From Stutzerimonas stutzeri (lineage in GTDB: Bacteria; Pseudomonadota; Gammaproteobacteria; Pseudomonadales; Pseudomonadaceae): a stretch of DNA of 64,000 bases. The notes beneath the pieces were generated by a model. It was not told the DNA's origin. It made no database searches and saw only the letters and a program-made list of their open reading frames with translations. Numbering within the stretch: the stretch's first letter is position 1; each line of letters opens with the position of its first letter. Of the stretch, positions 9,586-18,736 are shown piece after piece. Made by a program: the position numbers and the translations under genes. The stretch is from contig NZ_JAAMQZ010000021.1 in the NCBI RefSeq assembly GCF_013522825.1, forward strand, positions 20,300 to 84,299. Direction: 5' to 3'.

Positions 9586-9621
9586 GGGAATTTTTCCCGA
9601 AAATGACCGGGAATAATTCCC
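9586..9621. promoter_or_regulatory. Pair of 13-bp palindromes, possible operator
   Basis: GGGAATTTTTCCC (9586-9598) and GGGAATAATTCCC (9609-9621) share the half-site GGGAAT/TTCCC and have centres 23 bp apart, about two helical turns. They lie immediately upstream of the candidate -35 of the receptor promoter, where an activator would bind, in the 441-bp gap between the divergent receptor and speC genes. The regulator is unknown. Confidence 0.5.
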
Positions 9622-9690
9622 GCAAGGGGCGGGAAGTCCTCCTGAAACATCGTTGCCTTCCAGCTGTGATAAACAGGTGGAAATCGACTC

Positions 9691-9719
9691 TTGACCCCTG
9701 TGACGCTTGGTCTTATGGT
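9691..9719 (+). promoter_or_regulatory. Candidate sigma-70 promoter for the speC-type decarboxylase
   Basis: TTGACC (9691-9696), 17-bp spacer, TATGGT (9714-9719). This is the best promoter-like arrangement in the gap before the decarboxylase, with a leader of about 175 nt. The rest of the 9461-9901 gap holds no gene that I can support. Confidence 0.5.
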
Positions 9720-9901
9720 TCGCGCCCGAACGTCCATGCTGGCAACGATCCATCCGGCTCAAGTACTGACGACGAGAGATCGCCTGGCGGCGATTCTCGG
9801 CGACACAGCCTTGGGAAGTAGGCGAACCAAAGTGGGGAAACTGATCAGGCGTTCTTTCCATCCCTAATCCGACTTTACGTTTTCCCGATTTGGAGCCATG
9901 C

Positions 9902-11065
9902 ATGTCGATCAAGATCGAAGACTATTATTCCCGCCCCACCTTCCAGAAGATGAAGGCTTTCGCCGACCAGCACGAAACGCCGTTCGTGGTCATCGACACC
10001 GCCACCATCGACAAGGCCTATGACGATCTGCGCGCCGGTTTCGAGTTCGCCAAGGTCTACTACGCGGTCAAGGCCAACCCGGCGGTCGAGATCATCGATC
10101 TGCTCAGGGACAAGGGGTCGAGCTTCGACATCGCCTCGATCTATGAGCTGGACAAGGTGATGTCGCGTGGCGTCGGCCCCGAGCGCATCAGCTACGGCAA
10201 CACCATCAAGAAAGCCAAGGACATCCGCTACTTCTACGAGAAGGGCGTGCGCATGTTCGCCACCGATTCGGAAGCCGACCTGCGCAACATCGCCAAGGCC
10301 GCGCCGGGCTCGAAGGTCTACGTGCGCATCCTCACCGAAGGTTCGACCACCGCCGACTGGCCTTTGTCGCGCAAGTTCGGCTGCCAGACCGACATGGCCA
10401 TGGACCTGCTGATCCTGGCCCGCCAGCTCAAGCTGGAGCCCTACGGCATTTCCTTCCACGTCGGTTCGCAGCAGCGCGACATCTCCGTGTGGGATGCGGC
10501 CATCGCCAAGGTCAAGGTGATCTTCGAGCGTCTCAAGGAAGAAGACGGCATCGAACTGAAAATGATCAACATGGGCGGCGGCTTCCCGGCCAACTACATC
10601 ACCCGCACCAACAGCCTGGAAACCTATGCCGATGAGATCATCCGCTTCCTCAAGGAAGACTTCGGCGACGATCTGCCGGAAATCATCCTGGAGCCGGGCC
10701 GTTCGCTGATCGCCAACGCCGGCATTCTGGTCAGCGAAGTGGTGCTGGTGGCGCGTAAGTCGCGTACCGCCGTCGAGCGCTGGGTCTACACCGACGTCGG
10801 CATGTTCTCCGGGCTGATCGAAACCATGGGCGAGGCGATCAAGTTCCCCATCTGGACCGAGAAGAAGGGCGAGATGGAAGAAGTGGTGATCGCCGGCCCG
10901 ACCTGTGACAGCGCGGACATCATGTATGAGAACTACAAGTACGGCCTGCCGCTGAACCTGGCCATCGGTGATCGCATGTACTGGCTGTCCACGGGTGCCT
11001 ACACCACCAGCTACAGCGCGGTGGAGTTCAACGGCTTCCCGCCGCTGAAGGCTTACTACATCTAA
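9902..11065 (+). CDS. speC: Ornithine/lysine decarboxylase, PLP fold type III
   Basis: This 387-residue alanine-racemase-fold decarboxylase produces putrescine (or cadaverine) in the cytosol. The PLP lysine is K57 in YYAVKANP. Further family signatures are SFHVGSQQRD, the glycine loop MGGGFP, the phosphate-binding EPGRSLIA and the intersubunit motif GPTCDSAD with the catalytic Cys and Asp. Sequence and length match the pseudomonad SpeC (ODC) proteins I recall. The ATG at 9902 has GGAG six bases upstream; an in-frame TTG at 9890 is disfavoured. The gene is flanked by its own promoter candidate and a strong terminator, so it is a single-gene unit. Confidence 0.93.
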   Translation: MSIKIEDYYSRPTFQKMKAFADQHETPFVVIDTATIDKAYDDLRAGFEFAKVYYAVKANPAVEIIDLLRDKGSSFDIASIYELDKVMSRGVGPERISYGNTIKKAKDIRYFYEKGVRMFATDSEADLRNIAKAAPGSKVYVRILTEGSTTADWPLSRKFGCQTDMAMDLLILARQLKLEPYGISFHVGSQQRDISVWDAAIAKVKVIFERLKEEDGIELKMINMGGGFPANYITRTNSLETYADEIIRFLKEDFGDDLPEIILEPGRSLIANAGILVSEVVLVARKSRTAVERWVYTDVGMFSGLIETMGEAIKFPIWTEKKGEMEEVVIAGPTCDSADIMYENYKYGLPLNLAIGDRMYWLSTGAYTTSYSAVEFNGFPPLKAYYI

Positions 11066-11083
11066 GCCTCACTTGAGATGCAA

Positions 11084-11107
11084 GCGCCGCGATCTTCGCG
11101 GCGTTTT
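11084..11107 (+). terminator. Rho-independent terminator after speC
   Basis: CGCCGCGA (11084-11091), loop TCT, TCGCGGCG (11095-11102), followed by five T residues. It lies 18 bases after the speC stop codon. This is a textbook intrinsic terminator. Confidence 0.9.
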
Positions 11108-11141
11108 TGTGTGTGGCCATATACCTGGCTTTGCACCCGGC

Positions 11142-11170
11142 TCTTGTGGGAGTGACTTCAGTCACGAAGC
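11142..11170. repeat. REP-like hairpin
   Basis: GTGGGAGTGACTTCAGTCACGA resembles the pseudomonad REP consensus (GTGGGAGCGnCTTCAGnCGCGA). GTGACT/AGTCAC forms a short hairpin around TC. A single copy lies in the speC-macA gap. Confidence 0.55.
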
Positions 11171-11354
11171 TTTTGCTCCATGCCTGGCACCGGAGTGGCT
11201 GGCCTGTTTGCGGCTTAGCTGCTCCGACAAATGCGAGGGTTGCTCCTCCGGCATGCCCTAACCTTTACCTTGGGTTTACCTTGGCCTGCCTGTTCCCTCT
11301 ACAGACTTACTCCTAGTATGCGCGCCAGTTGAAGAATTCTGGATCAGGTCTGCC

Positions 11355-12536
11355 ATGCCCATCGCGCGCGTTTCCCCGTTTCGTCGTTTTCTTCCATTCG
11401 GAGTGGCGCTTACCTTGGTGCTCGCTGCTGGCGGCTACTGGCTGTCGCGCGATGCCAGCGGAGCCACAGGCACCACGCAGACGTTCACGGTCGGTCGCGG
11501 CGCCATCGAGGACACCATCACCGCACTTGGCACCCTGCAGCCAGTGGAGTATGTCGATGTCGGCGCCCAGGTTTCCGGCCAGTTGCTCAAACTGCACGTT
11601 GCGCTGGGCGATCAGGTCGAAGAGGGCCAACTGCTGGCCGAGATCGATCCACGGGTCTCCGAGGCCAAGGTGTTGGCCAGTGAAGCGCAACTGAACAGCC
11701 AGCGTGCCCAGTTCCGGCAGGCCGAAGCCGAACTGCGCCTGGCCCGTTTGCAGATGCAGCGTCAGCAGACGCTGTTCGCCGAAAACGCCACCAGCCGCGA
11801 GGCGCTGGAGTCTGCTGAGGCTCAGCTGGCGGTGCGTACCGCCGCCATCGACGCGCTCAAGGCGCAGATCGCCCAGACCGAGGCCGGGCTGGAGCAGGAC
11901 CGCACCAACCTCGGCTACACCAAGATCTACGCGCCGCTGGCCGGCACCGTGGTATCGCAGTCGGCCAAGCAGGGTCAGACCCTCAACGCCAACCAGCAGG
12001 CGCCGCTCATCGTGCAGGTCGCCGACCTGTCGCGCATGACGGTACAGACTCAGGTCTCGGAAGCCGATATCGGCAGGCTGCGCGTCGGCATGCCGGTGTA
12101 CTTCACCACCCTTGGCCAGGAGCGGCGCTGGCAAGCCAGCCTGCGGCAGATCCTGCCGACGCCGACAGTGACCAACAACGTGGTGCTGTATAACGCGGAA
12201 TTCGAGGTGGAGAACCCCGATGGCCGGCTGATGACCCAGATGAGCGCCCAGGTGTTCTTCGTCAACGCCCAGGCCGACGATGTGCTGACCGTGCCGGTCG
12301 GTGTGCTGCAGGGGCGGGGCCGGCCAGATGCACAAGGCACACGCTATCGCCTGGCGGTGCTGGAGGGCGGTAAAACGGTCGAGCGCGAAGTGCTGATCGG
12401 CTTGCGCGATCGGGTGCATGCCCAAGTGCTCGATGGTCTGCGTGAGGGCGAGCAGTTGCTGGTTGCGACTGCCGGTCCGGCGGGGCGTCCGGCGGGTGCC
12501 GGTCAGGGCCAGCGCCGTATGGGCCCACGTTTCTGA
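11355..12536 (+). CDS. macA: MacA-type periplasmic adaptor of a tripartite ABC exporter
   Basis: This 393-residue membrane fusion protein begins [15 protein letters not shown], followed by one transmembrane anchor (about residues 13-30). The lipoyl halves are [20 protein letters not shown] and [20 protein letters not shown]; between them is a long coiled-coil hairpin (about residues 95-175). Beta-barrel and membrane-proximal domains follow ([19 protein letters not shown]). It would connect the MacB pump to the outer-membrane channel encoded two genes downstream. From memory its length and operon order also match PvdR of PvdRT-OpmQ, which exports and recycles pyoverdine, so that role is an alternative. 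Confidence 0.92.
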   Translation: MPIARVSPFRRFLPFGVALTLVLAAGGYWLSRDASGATGTTQTFTVGRGAIEDTITALGTLQPVEYVDVGAQVSGQLLKLHVALGDQVEEGQLLAEIDPRVSEAKVLASEAQLNSQRAQFRQAEAELRLARLQMQRQQTLFAENATSREALESAEAQLAVRTAAIDALKAQIAQTEAGLEQDRTNLGYTKIYAPLAGTVVSQSAKQGQTLNANQQAPLIVQVADLSRMTVQTQVSEADIGRLRVGMPVYFTTLGQERRWQASLRQILPTPTVTNNVVLYNAEFEVENPDGRLMTQMSAQVFFVNAQADDVLTVPVGVLQGRGRPDAQGTRYRLAVLEGGKTVEREVLIGLRDRVHAQVLDGLREGEQLLVATAGPAGRPAGAGQGQRRMGPRF

Positions 12537-12546
12537 GGCTGCCGAC

Positions 12547-14487
12547 ATGGGTGCATTGATCGAATTGCGCGACATCCGCCGCAGCTTCGGCAGCGGCGAG
12601 CTGAGGGTGCATGTGTTGCACGGCATCAGCCTGGACATCCGCCGTGGCGAGTTCGTCGCCATCATGGGTGCTTCCGGCTCCGGCAAGAGCACCCTGATGA
12701 ACATCCTCGGCTGCCTGGACCGCCCCAGCGGCGGCGAATACCGCTTCGCCGGGCAGGCGGTGGCGGCGCTGGACAGTGACCAACTGGCCGAGTTGCGCCG
12801 CCAGGGGTTCGGCTTCGTGTTCCAGAGCTACAACCTGATCCCCAGTGCCAACGCCCTGGAAAACGTCGAGATCCCGGCGATCTATGCCGGTCGTCCGGCA
12901 GCCGAGCGGCATGCGCGCGCCGAAGCCTTGCTGACCCGCCTTGGTCTGGGCGAACGCCTGGGCAATCGCCCGAGTCATTTGTCCGGCGGCCAGCAACAGC
13001 GGGTATCCATTGCCCGTGCGCTGATGAACGATGCCGAGGTGATCCTCGCCGATGAGCCCACCGGCGCGCTGGACAGCCGCAGTGGCGAGGAGGTGCTGGC
13101 GCTGCTCAAGGAGCTCAGCGCGGCGGGCAAGACGGTGATCATCATCACCCATGACCGCGAGGTGGCCAGTCACGCCGAGCGGCTGATCGAGATTCGCGAC
13201 GGCCATATCGTCGCCGACAGCGGTACGCGCCAGCAGACCGCCAGCCAGCCGCTGCAGTTGGAGACCACGCAGCGGGCACCGGCTGCCTTGCTGGCCGATA
13301 TCGGCGAGGCGGTGCGCATGGCCGTCCGCGCACTGCGCGCCAACCAGTTCCGCACCGTGCTGACACTGCTCGGTATCGTCATCGGCGTGGCTTCGGTGGT
13401 GGCCATGCTGGCGGTGGGCAATGGCGCGCGTGAATCAGTGGTCGAACGCATCAGTGCGATGGGCACCAACCTGCTGTCGATCCGCCCCGGCGCGCCAAAC
13501 ATGCCGCGTTCGGTCGATGGCGTGACCGCGACCCTGACCCCCGACGACGCCCTTGCCGTAGCGCAACTGGGTAACGTGCGTGATGCCCTTGGCGAGTTGC
13601 AGGGCAGCGCCACGCTGCGCGCCGGCAACATCGACTACAAGACCAGCATCACCGCCACCAACGCCGGCATGCCGCTGGTGCGCGAGTGGTCGCTGGCCAG
13701 CGGCAGTTTCTTCTCCGCCGAGGATGAGCGCAGCCATGCTGCAGTCACGGTGATCGGCCAGACCGTGGCCAACAACCTGTTTCCCGGCGATGACCCGGTG
13801 GGCCGCTACCTGCTGATCCAGAACGTGCCGTTCCAGGTGGTCGGGGTCATGGCGGCCAAGGGCGCCACGCCCTGGGGCCAGGATCAGGATGACGTGGCCC
13901 TGGTGCCGTTTTCAACCGGCAGCCTGCGCCTGTTCGGTCGGCGCCATGTGCAGAGCATTACCGCCTACATCGAAGATGTTTCGCGGATTGAGGAAACCGA
14001 AGAACGTATCCGCCAGGTGCTATTGCAGCGGCATAACGGCGTCGAGGACTTCCAGATTCGCAACACCGCCTCGCTGCTCGAAGCGGTGACTGCCACCCAG
14101 GACACCCTGACCGTGCTGCTGGGCTCCATCGCGGCGATTTCCCTGTTGGTCGGCGGCATCGGCGTGATGAATATCATGCTGGTCAACGTCACCGAACGGA
14201 CCCGCGAGATCGGCATCCGCATGGCCACCGGCGCACGCACCAGCAACATCCTCCAGCAGTTCATCACCGAAGCGATGGTGGTCTCGGCCATCGGCGGGGT
14301 GATCGGCGTGCTGCTTGGCCTGGGCTCGGCCTGGCTGATCCAGCATTTCGGCACCGCCGTGCAGTTCACCTTGGCGCCGGTGTTGCTGGCATTCGGCTGC
14401 TCCTTCGCCATCGGCCTGATCTTCGGCCTGATGCCGGCGCGCAAGGCAGCACACCTCGACCCGGTACAGGCGCTGGCCGCCGACTGA
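12547..14487 (+). CDS. macB: MacB-type ABC exporter (ATPase fused to permease)
   Basis: This protein of 646 residues has its ATPase domain first: Walker [10 protein letters not shown] at 41-49, signature LSGGQQQR near 145 and Walker [13 protein letters not shown] near 160-170. The first transmembrane helix is near residue 268 ([20 protein letters not shown]), then comes a large periplasmic domain (about 290-510) and three C-terminal helices (about 522-632) with the FtsX-like motif [18 protein letters not shown]. Mechanotransmission exporters of this type push substrates from the periplasm through a TolC-like channel. The start at 12547 lies 10 bp after macA; longer frames upstream overlap macA and are rejected. 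Confidence 0.95.
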   Translation: MGALIELRDIRRSFGSGELRVHVLHGISLDIRRGEFVAIMGASGSGKSTLMNILGCLDRPSGGEYRFAGQAVAALDSDQLAELRRQGFGFVFQSYNLIPSANALENVEIPAIYAGRPAAERHARAEALLTRLGLGERLGNRPSHLSGGQQQRVSIARALMNDAEVILADEPTGALDSRSGEEVLALLKELSAAGKTVIIITHDREVASHAERLIEIRDGHIVADSGTRQQTASQPLQLETTQRAPAALLADIGEAVRMAVRALRANQFRTVLTLLGIVIGVASVVAMLAVGNGARESVVERISAMGTNLLSIRPGAPNMPRSVDGVTATLTPDDALAVAQLGNVRDALGELQGSATLRAGNIDYKTSITATNAGMPLVREWSLASGSFFSAEDERSHAAVTVIGQTVANNLFPGDDPVGRYLLIQNVPFQVVGVMAAKGATPWGQDQDDVALVPFSTGSLRLFGRRHVQSITAYIEDVSRIEETEERIRQVLLQRHNGVEDFQIRNTASLLEAVTATQDTLTVLLGSIAAISLLVGGIGVMNIMLVNVTERTREIGIRMATGARTSNILQQFITEAMVVSAIGGVIGVLLGLGSAWLIQHFGTAVQFTLAPVLLAFGCSFAIGLIFGLMPARKAAHLDPVQALAAD

Positions 14488-14504
14488 ATTTCAGGATGAT
14501 CACC

Positions 14505-15881
14505 ATGCACAAACCGCTGCTTTCCCTGCTGGCTTCGGCCATTCTGCTGGCCGGCTGCAGCCTGGCGCCGGTATACGAAGAACCCGCGCTCGGCCTGCCG
14601 GCCCAGTGGAATGCCGAGCTGGAGCAGGGCCTGCCGCTGACACCAGACTGGTGGACACTGTTCGGCAGTGGCGAGCTGGATCGCCTTGTCCGCCAGGCCC
14701 AGGATGGCAACCTCGACCTGGCCACGGCCATGAGCCGGGTGCGCCAGGCGGACATCCAGGCGCGCATCGCCGGGGCATCCCTGCTACCGATACTGAACGG
14801 CAATCTGGGCGGCAATCGTTCGGATATCGAGAGTGGCACGAGCGCGACCCGCTACAGCGCCGGGCTATCGGCCAGTTACGAGCTGGATGTCTGGGGGCGC
14901 AATCGTGACGCCCTGGCCAGCAGCGAACTGAATGCCCAGGCCAGCGCCTACGAGCGCGACAGCGTGGCACTGACGGTGGATGCCTCGGTGGCCACCAGCT
15001 ACTTCAAGGTGCTGGAGTTGCGTGAACGGCTGCGCCTGGCCGAGGAGAACCTGCGCGTTGCCGAGCAGGTGATGAGCATGGTGGATGCCAAGGTGCGTCT
15101 GGGCGCCGGCAGCGAGCTGGATCGCGTGCAGCAGCAGACCCTGGTCGAGCAGCGCCGGGCAGCACTGCCGGGCTTGCGTCAGCAGGTGGCCACCGCTGAA
15201 ACGGCGCTGGCGCTGCTGCTGGGCGAAGCCCCGCAGGGGATCGCCGCACGTATCCGGGCCGGCTCTCTGGATGAACTGTTGCTGCCGGACCCGGTTGCTA
15301 CCGGGCTGCCATCCGAGCTGCTGTTGCGCCGGCCAGACCTGCGCCGTGCCGAAACCCAGCTGCGCGCGGCCAACGTCAATATCGGTGTGGCGCGTGCTGC
15401 CTTGTTCCCCAGCATCTCCCTGAGCGCTTCGGCCAGTCTGCAGGATGCGGCCCTTTCCGGGCTGAGTTCGGCAGATCTGGCAACCAGCATCGGCGCTTCG
15501 CTGCTGCAGCCGATCTTCCGTGGCGGCGCCCTGCGCGGACAGGTGGATTTGAGCGAAGAGCGCTACGTGGAGCTGGTCGCCGGTTACCGACAGAGCATTC
15601 TGACGGCGCTCAAGGAAGTCGAGGATGCGCTGGTCACCGTGCGCGAAGGGCAGCTGCAGTACGCCAGCCAGCGCCAGGTGCTGGTCAATGCGGAGCGCAC
15701 TTTCGAGCTGGCGCAAATCCAGTATCGCGCCGGGGCTAGTGACTTGCTGACTGTGCTCAGTGCGCAGCAGACGCTGTTCTCTGCGCGCGATACTTTTCTG
15801 CAGAACACCTCATCGCAACTGCTCAACCAGGTGAGCCTGTACAAGACCCTCGGCGGCGGCTTCGTCGCTCCGCAGGGCTGA
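14505..15881 (+). CDS. Outer-membrane efflux lipoprotein (NodT/OprM family)
   Basis: This 458-residue protein begins MHKPLLSLLASAILLAGC with lipid-acceptor Cys18. Two outer-membrane-efflux repeats follow, with PDWWTLFGSGELDRLVRQA at the start of the first and RPDLRRAETQLRAANVNIG opening the second, the pattern of OprM/NodT trimeric channels. I chose the ATG at 14505, three codons inside the longest frame, because AGGA sits eight bases before it. It closes the macA-macB operon with a 17-bp gap and would be the exit duct of the pump. The equivalent in PvdRT systems is OpmQ; substrate choice cannot be decided from sequence. Confidence 0.92.
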   Translation: MHKPLLSLLASAILLAGCSLAPVYEEPALGLPAQWNAELEQGLPLTPDWWTLFGSGELDRLVRQAQDGNLDLATAMSRVRQADIQARIAGASLLPILNGNLGGNRSDIESGTSATRYSAGLSASYELDVWGRNRDALASSELNAQASAYERDSVALTVDASVATSYFKVLELRERLRLAEENLRVAEQVMSMVDAKVRLGAGSELDRVQQQTLVEQRRAALPGLRQQVATAETALALLLGEAPQGIAARIRAGSLDELLLPDPVATGLPSELLLRRPDLRRAETQLRAANVNIGVARAALFPSISLSASASLQDAALSGLSSADLATSIGASLLQPIFRGGALRGQVDLSEERYVELVAGYRQSILTALKEVEDALVTVREGQLQYASQRQVLVNAERTFELAQIQYRAGASDLLTVLSAQQTLFSARDTFLQNTSSQLLNQVSLYKTLGGGFVAPQG

Positions 15882-15916
15882 GGAATTGGCTTTGTATGCG
15901 TTAACGCTACCAAACC

Positions 15917-16085
15917 GTAGCCTGGATTAGCCGAAGGCGTCATCCGGGTCGCCGCAGGCGATGGGCGAGGCCGAGTGAGCGCAGAAGGCAAGGGCAGGAC
16001 CCTGCGCTGGTGTGCGTTGGTATAGGACCGCCAGTTGCCCCGGTTCGTGGTAAACGGTGGAAACGCCTTCGGCGGTTCCACCCTA
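15917..16085. repeat. Degenerate hairpin repeats in a gene-free gap
   Basis: The 306-bp gap 15882-16187 holds GTAGCCTGGATTAGCCGAAG followed by GCGTCATCC (15917-15945), and later a module with GAAACGCCTTCGGCGGTTCC and CACCCTACG. It separates the rightward macAB operon from the leftward reductase operon. No gene or clear T-tailed terminator is visible in it. Confidence 0.6.
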
Positions 16086-16187
16086 CGAGTCCGTGCCGCG
16101 ATGTGAGGTCGTCATAGACATAGAATCTTCTACGCAAGCCAAATCGATCTATCAACAACCAATGAGGACATAGCCGAGATCAGTGCC

Positions 16188-17723
16188 TCAGTAGACATCC
16201 CGGCGATAGCGACCGGCTTCACGCAGCCGCTCCACCTCGTCTTCGCCGAGCAGGCCGTGGAGCAGGGCGTCCACCTCGCGGCCCATGCCCTGCAGGCTGC
16301 CGCAGACCAGCAGGGTGGCGCCGCGAGCAAGCCAGCTGCGCAGGTCTTCGGCGGCATCACGCAGCAGGTGCTGGACGTAGACGGGGGCGGCCTGATCGCG
16401 GGAAAAGGCCAAGTCCAGCCGCGCCAGGTGGCCGCTGTGCTGCCAGCGTTCCAGCTCATCGCGCAGCAGGAAATCATGGGCTGCATTGCGTTCGCCAAAC
16501 AGTAGCCAATGGCCGTGCTGGCCGAGTCGTTCGCGCTCACGCAGGTGCGCGCGCAGGCCGGCCAGACCACTGCCGTTGCCGATCAGGATCAGTGGGCCGG
16601 CATGCTGCGGCAAGCGGAAGCCAGGGTTGGCGCGGATGCGCAGGTCGATGCAGGCAGTGGGTGCTGCATGCGCGCAGAGCCATCCGGAGCCGAGCCCCAG
16701 GCTACCGTCGGCGTGCTGTTGCAGGCGTACCAGCAGCTCCAGATGGCCGTCCTCGGCCAGCGAGGCGATGGAGTAGTCGCGGTGCGCCAGACGCGGCAAC
16801 TGCTCCAGCAGTTGTTGTGGGGTGAGTCCGCGCAGGCCGCTCGGCTCTTCCGGCAGTTGGCGACGGCTCAGTTCGTCCGCCAGGGTGCGGCCATCGGCAA
16901 GCTCTGTAGCGCTTCGCAGTTGCAGTGCATCAAGCAGGGCGGCGACCTGCTCGGGGGTTTGCCGTGGGCCGATTTCGGCGATATCGCCGGCCTGCCACTG
17001 GACGTCGCCAGCCGGCGGCAGCAATTGCAAGTGATACAGCGGCGCGCCCTGGCTACCGGGGTTCAGCTGCTTGCGTGCGGCCAGCGTCCACGGCTGGTAG
17101 TCAGCCGGCAGCCAGTCGCTGAACTCGGCATGACCGGCGAGCTGGCCAAGTTGCTGTTGCCAGCGGCGCAGCACAGCCGGGTCCAGGGCATCGGCTTCCA
17201 GACGGTCGAACAGTGCGCTTGCTCCGCGTGCGCGCAGCGCGTGGTCCAGGTGTTGGGCGAAGGCGCAAAAGTGGGCGTACTGGCGATCACCGAGGCCGAG
17301 CAGGGCGTATTCCACGGCATGCAGGTCCAGCCCCGGCTGCTCCAGGCGGCGGGCAAAGCGTGCGACATGCTCGGGGGCTTCGCCGTCACCGTAGGTGCTG
17401 GCGATCAGCAGCAGGCGCGGCGGTAGTTCGCCCAGATCAAGCTTCTCCAGCGGCAACGCATGAGCCGGCCGGCCAGCCTGGGTGAGCTGCGCGGCGCTGC
17501 GCTCGGCAATGTCGCGGGCCTGGCCGCCCTGGCTGGCATAGGCGACCGGCAGGCTGTTCGCGCTGGCGGCAGGCACGCGACCGCTTCGCCAGTTGAGCCA
17601 GCTGTAAAGGCACAGAACCAGCCAGACAAGCAGAACAAGGAAGGCGGAAACCAGGCGGGGCGGTTCTAGCCAGAACAGAAGAATGGCCAGAACCAGGCCG
17701 GCGAGCAGAGGGAGCGACTTCAA
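16188..17723 (-). CDS. Membrane-anchored flavodoxin/FAD-NADPH reductase (sulfite-reductase-flavoprotein type)
   Basis: This 511-residue protein has two N-terminal transmembrane helices (about 5-20 and 25-43), a flavodoxin domain with FMN loops YASQGGQA (61-68) and STYGDGEAPEHV (near 110), then an FNR-like module with FAD motif RDYSIAS, NADPH-site motifs NGSGLAGL and LLFGERN, VCGSLQGMG, and a C-terminal Tyr stacked on FAD in this family. Electrons would pass NADPH to FAD to FMN on the cytoplasmic side. Related pseudomonad proteins fuse this to a PepSY membrane domain; here PepSY is a separate gene (19250-19843). It is last in the operon. Ferric-chelate reduction is inferred from context. Confidence 0.88.
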   Translation of the reverse strand: MKSLPLLAGLVLAILLFWLEPPRLVSAFLVLLVWLVLCLYSWLNWRSGRVPAASANSLPVAYASQGGQARDIAERSAAQLTQAGRPAHALPLEKLDLGELPPRLLLIASTYGDGEAPEHVARFARRLEQPGLDLHAVEYALLGLGDRQYAHFCAFAQHLDHALRARGASALFDRLEADALDPAVLRRWQQQLGQLAGHAEFSDWLPADYQPWTLAARKQLNPGSQGAPLYHLQLLPPAGDVQWQAGDIAEIGPRQTPEQVAALLDALQLRSATELADGRTLADELSRRQLPEEPSGLRGLTPQQLLEQLPRLAHRDYSIASLAEDGHLELLVRLQQHADGSLGLGSGWLCAHAAPTACIDLRIRANPGFRLPQHAGPLILIGNGSGLAGLRAHLRERERLGQHGHWLLFGERNAAHDFLLRDELERWQHSGHLARLDLAFSRDQAAPVYVQHLLRDAAEDLRSWLARGATLLVCGSLQGMGREVDALLHGLLGEDEVERLREAGRYRRDVY

Positions 17724-17809
17724 GGGGCGAGTCCCGCGCTGGTGTCAGAAGTGGCGAGGGGCCGGCAAGCCGGCCCCCGCTGGGGGCGATTGCTGTGAGA
17801 CGCTTGGCC

Positions 17810-18721
17810 TCAGGGCGCCTGCACTTCCAGGGTGGCGCTGTACACGGCGCGGCGCTCGGTGACCGGCTTGGCAACGCCTTCGGTAGTGCTCAGCTCGGCT
17901 TCCAGCCAGTACATGCCCGGTGTCGGCCAGGTGATGGCGACCTTGCCCTCAGCGTCGGTCTTGACGGTGAAATCGCCGGTCTCGTCGCGGTAGCGGTTGC
18001 CGCCGGGCACCACGCTGATTTCCACGTCCTTGGCCGGCTTGCCGTCGAGCAGGAAGGTGAACTCTGCTGCCTCGCCGGCGAACAGGTCATTGGGATGGGT
18101 GACCGGCACCAGTTCCAGGCCCTGGTTGGTGGGGGCCAAAACCTTGTCGGTGGGGTTGCCGGCGGTGACGAAGGTTTCCATGCGGCTGTTGCGCTGGATG
18201 ACCTGCAGCTCACTGGCATTGGCCGGGATGGCCTGCTTCAGTTCCTCGGCCTTGCCCATCCAGCGGCGGCGCTCTTCGCCTTCCTTCCAGGTGGCCATCA
18301 GGCCGCTGCTGGCCACCGCCAGCTTGTAGGTGCCCTTCTGGGTCAGATGCACATCGAAGGTGCTGCGATAGCGACCGACAGCGCCGTTCTGTGCGTCCAC
18401 TTCGCTGCCGTCCGGCGCGAGGATGACCAGCTTGTTGGCCGGGCGGCGCATCGGTGCCGGCGCGGGGGTGGCCGGCTTGTCGCCTTGGGCAGCCTGGGGC
18501 GTGCGGGCAGGCATTTGCAGGGGCTTGCCGATACCTTCCAGTTGCAGCGGGAAGTGCTCGAAGTAGAACAGGTCGTTGGATACGGCGGCATCCACGGTGA
18601 TCCAGGGCTCTTCACCGGACAGCACAGTGGAGGAGGGCAGCATCCAGGCACGGTGGGCCTGGGCGGACAATGGCAGGGTTACGGCCAAAGCCAGGGCGGT
18701 CCATTTCAGCATGCGGTTCAT
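17810..18721 (-). CDS. Periplasmic DUF4198 protein
   Basis: This protein has 303 residues with a signal peptide (MNRMLKWTALALAVTLPLSA ending QA) whose predicted cleavage leaves His as the first mature residue (HRAWMLPS). DUF4198 proteins are periplasmic Ig-like proteins often found near metal uptake genes; a free N-terminal His can serve as a metal ligand. Two beta domains are suggested: about 25-125, and about 220-300 with DVEISVVPGGNRYRD and a carboxypeptidase-regulatory-like strand set (AEGKVAITWPTPGMYWLEAE). A Pro/Ala linker lies near 75-90. It lies between DUF2271 (15 bp upstream) and the reductase, and is probably co-transcribed with both. The metal role is inference. Confidence 0.87.
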   Translation of the reverse strand: MNRMLKWTALALAVTLPLSAQAHRAWMLPSSTVLSGEEPWITVDAAVSNDLFYFEHFPLQLEGIGKPLQMPARTPQAAQGDKPATPAPAPMRRPANKLVILAPDGSEVDAQNGAVGRYRSTFDVHLTQKGTYKLAVASSGLMATWKEGEERRRWMGKAEELKQAIPANASELQVIQRNSRMETFVTAGNPTDKVLAPTNQGLELVPVTHPNDLFAGEAAEFTFLLDGKPAKDVEISVVPGGNRYRDETGDFTVKTDAEGKVAITWPTPGMYWLEAELSTTEGVAKPVTERRAVYSATLEVQAP

Positions 18722-18736
18722 ATGTGGCTTCCTTGA

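Noticed and set aside
9466..9912. Small gene in the gap between the receptor and speC
   Set aside because: Open frames in both directions have no good ribosome site, run through the promoter and palindromes, and look unlike proteins.
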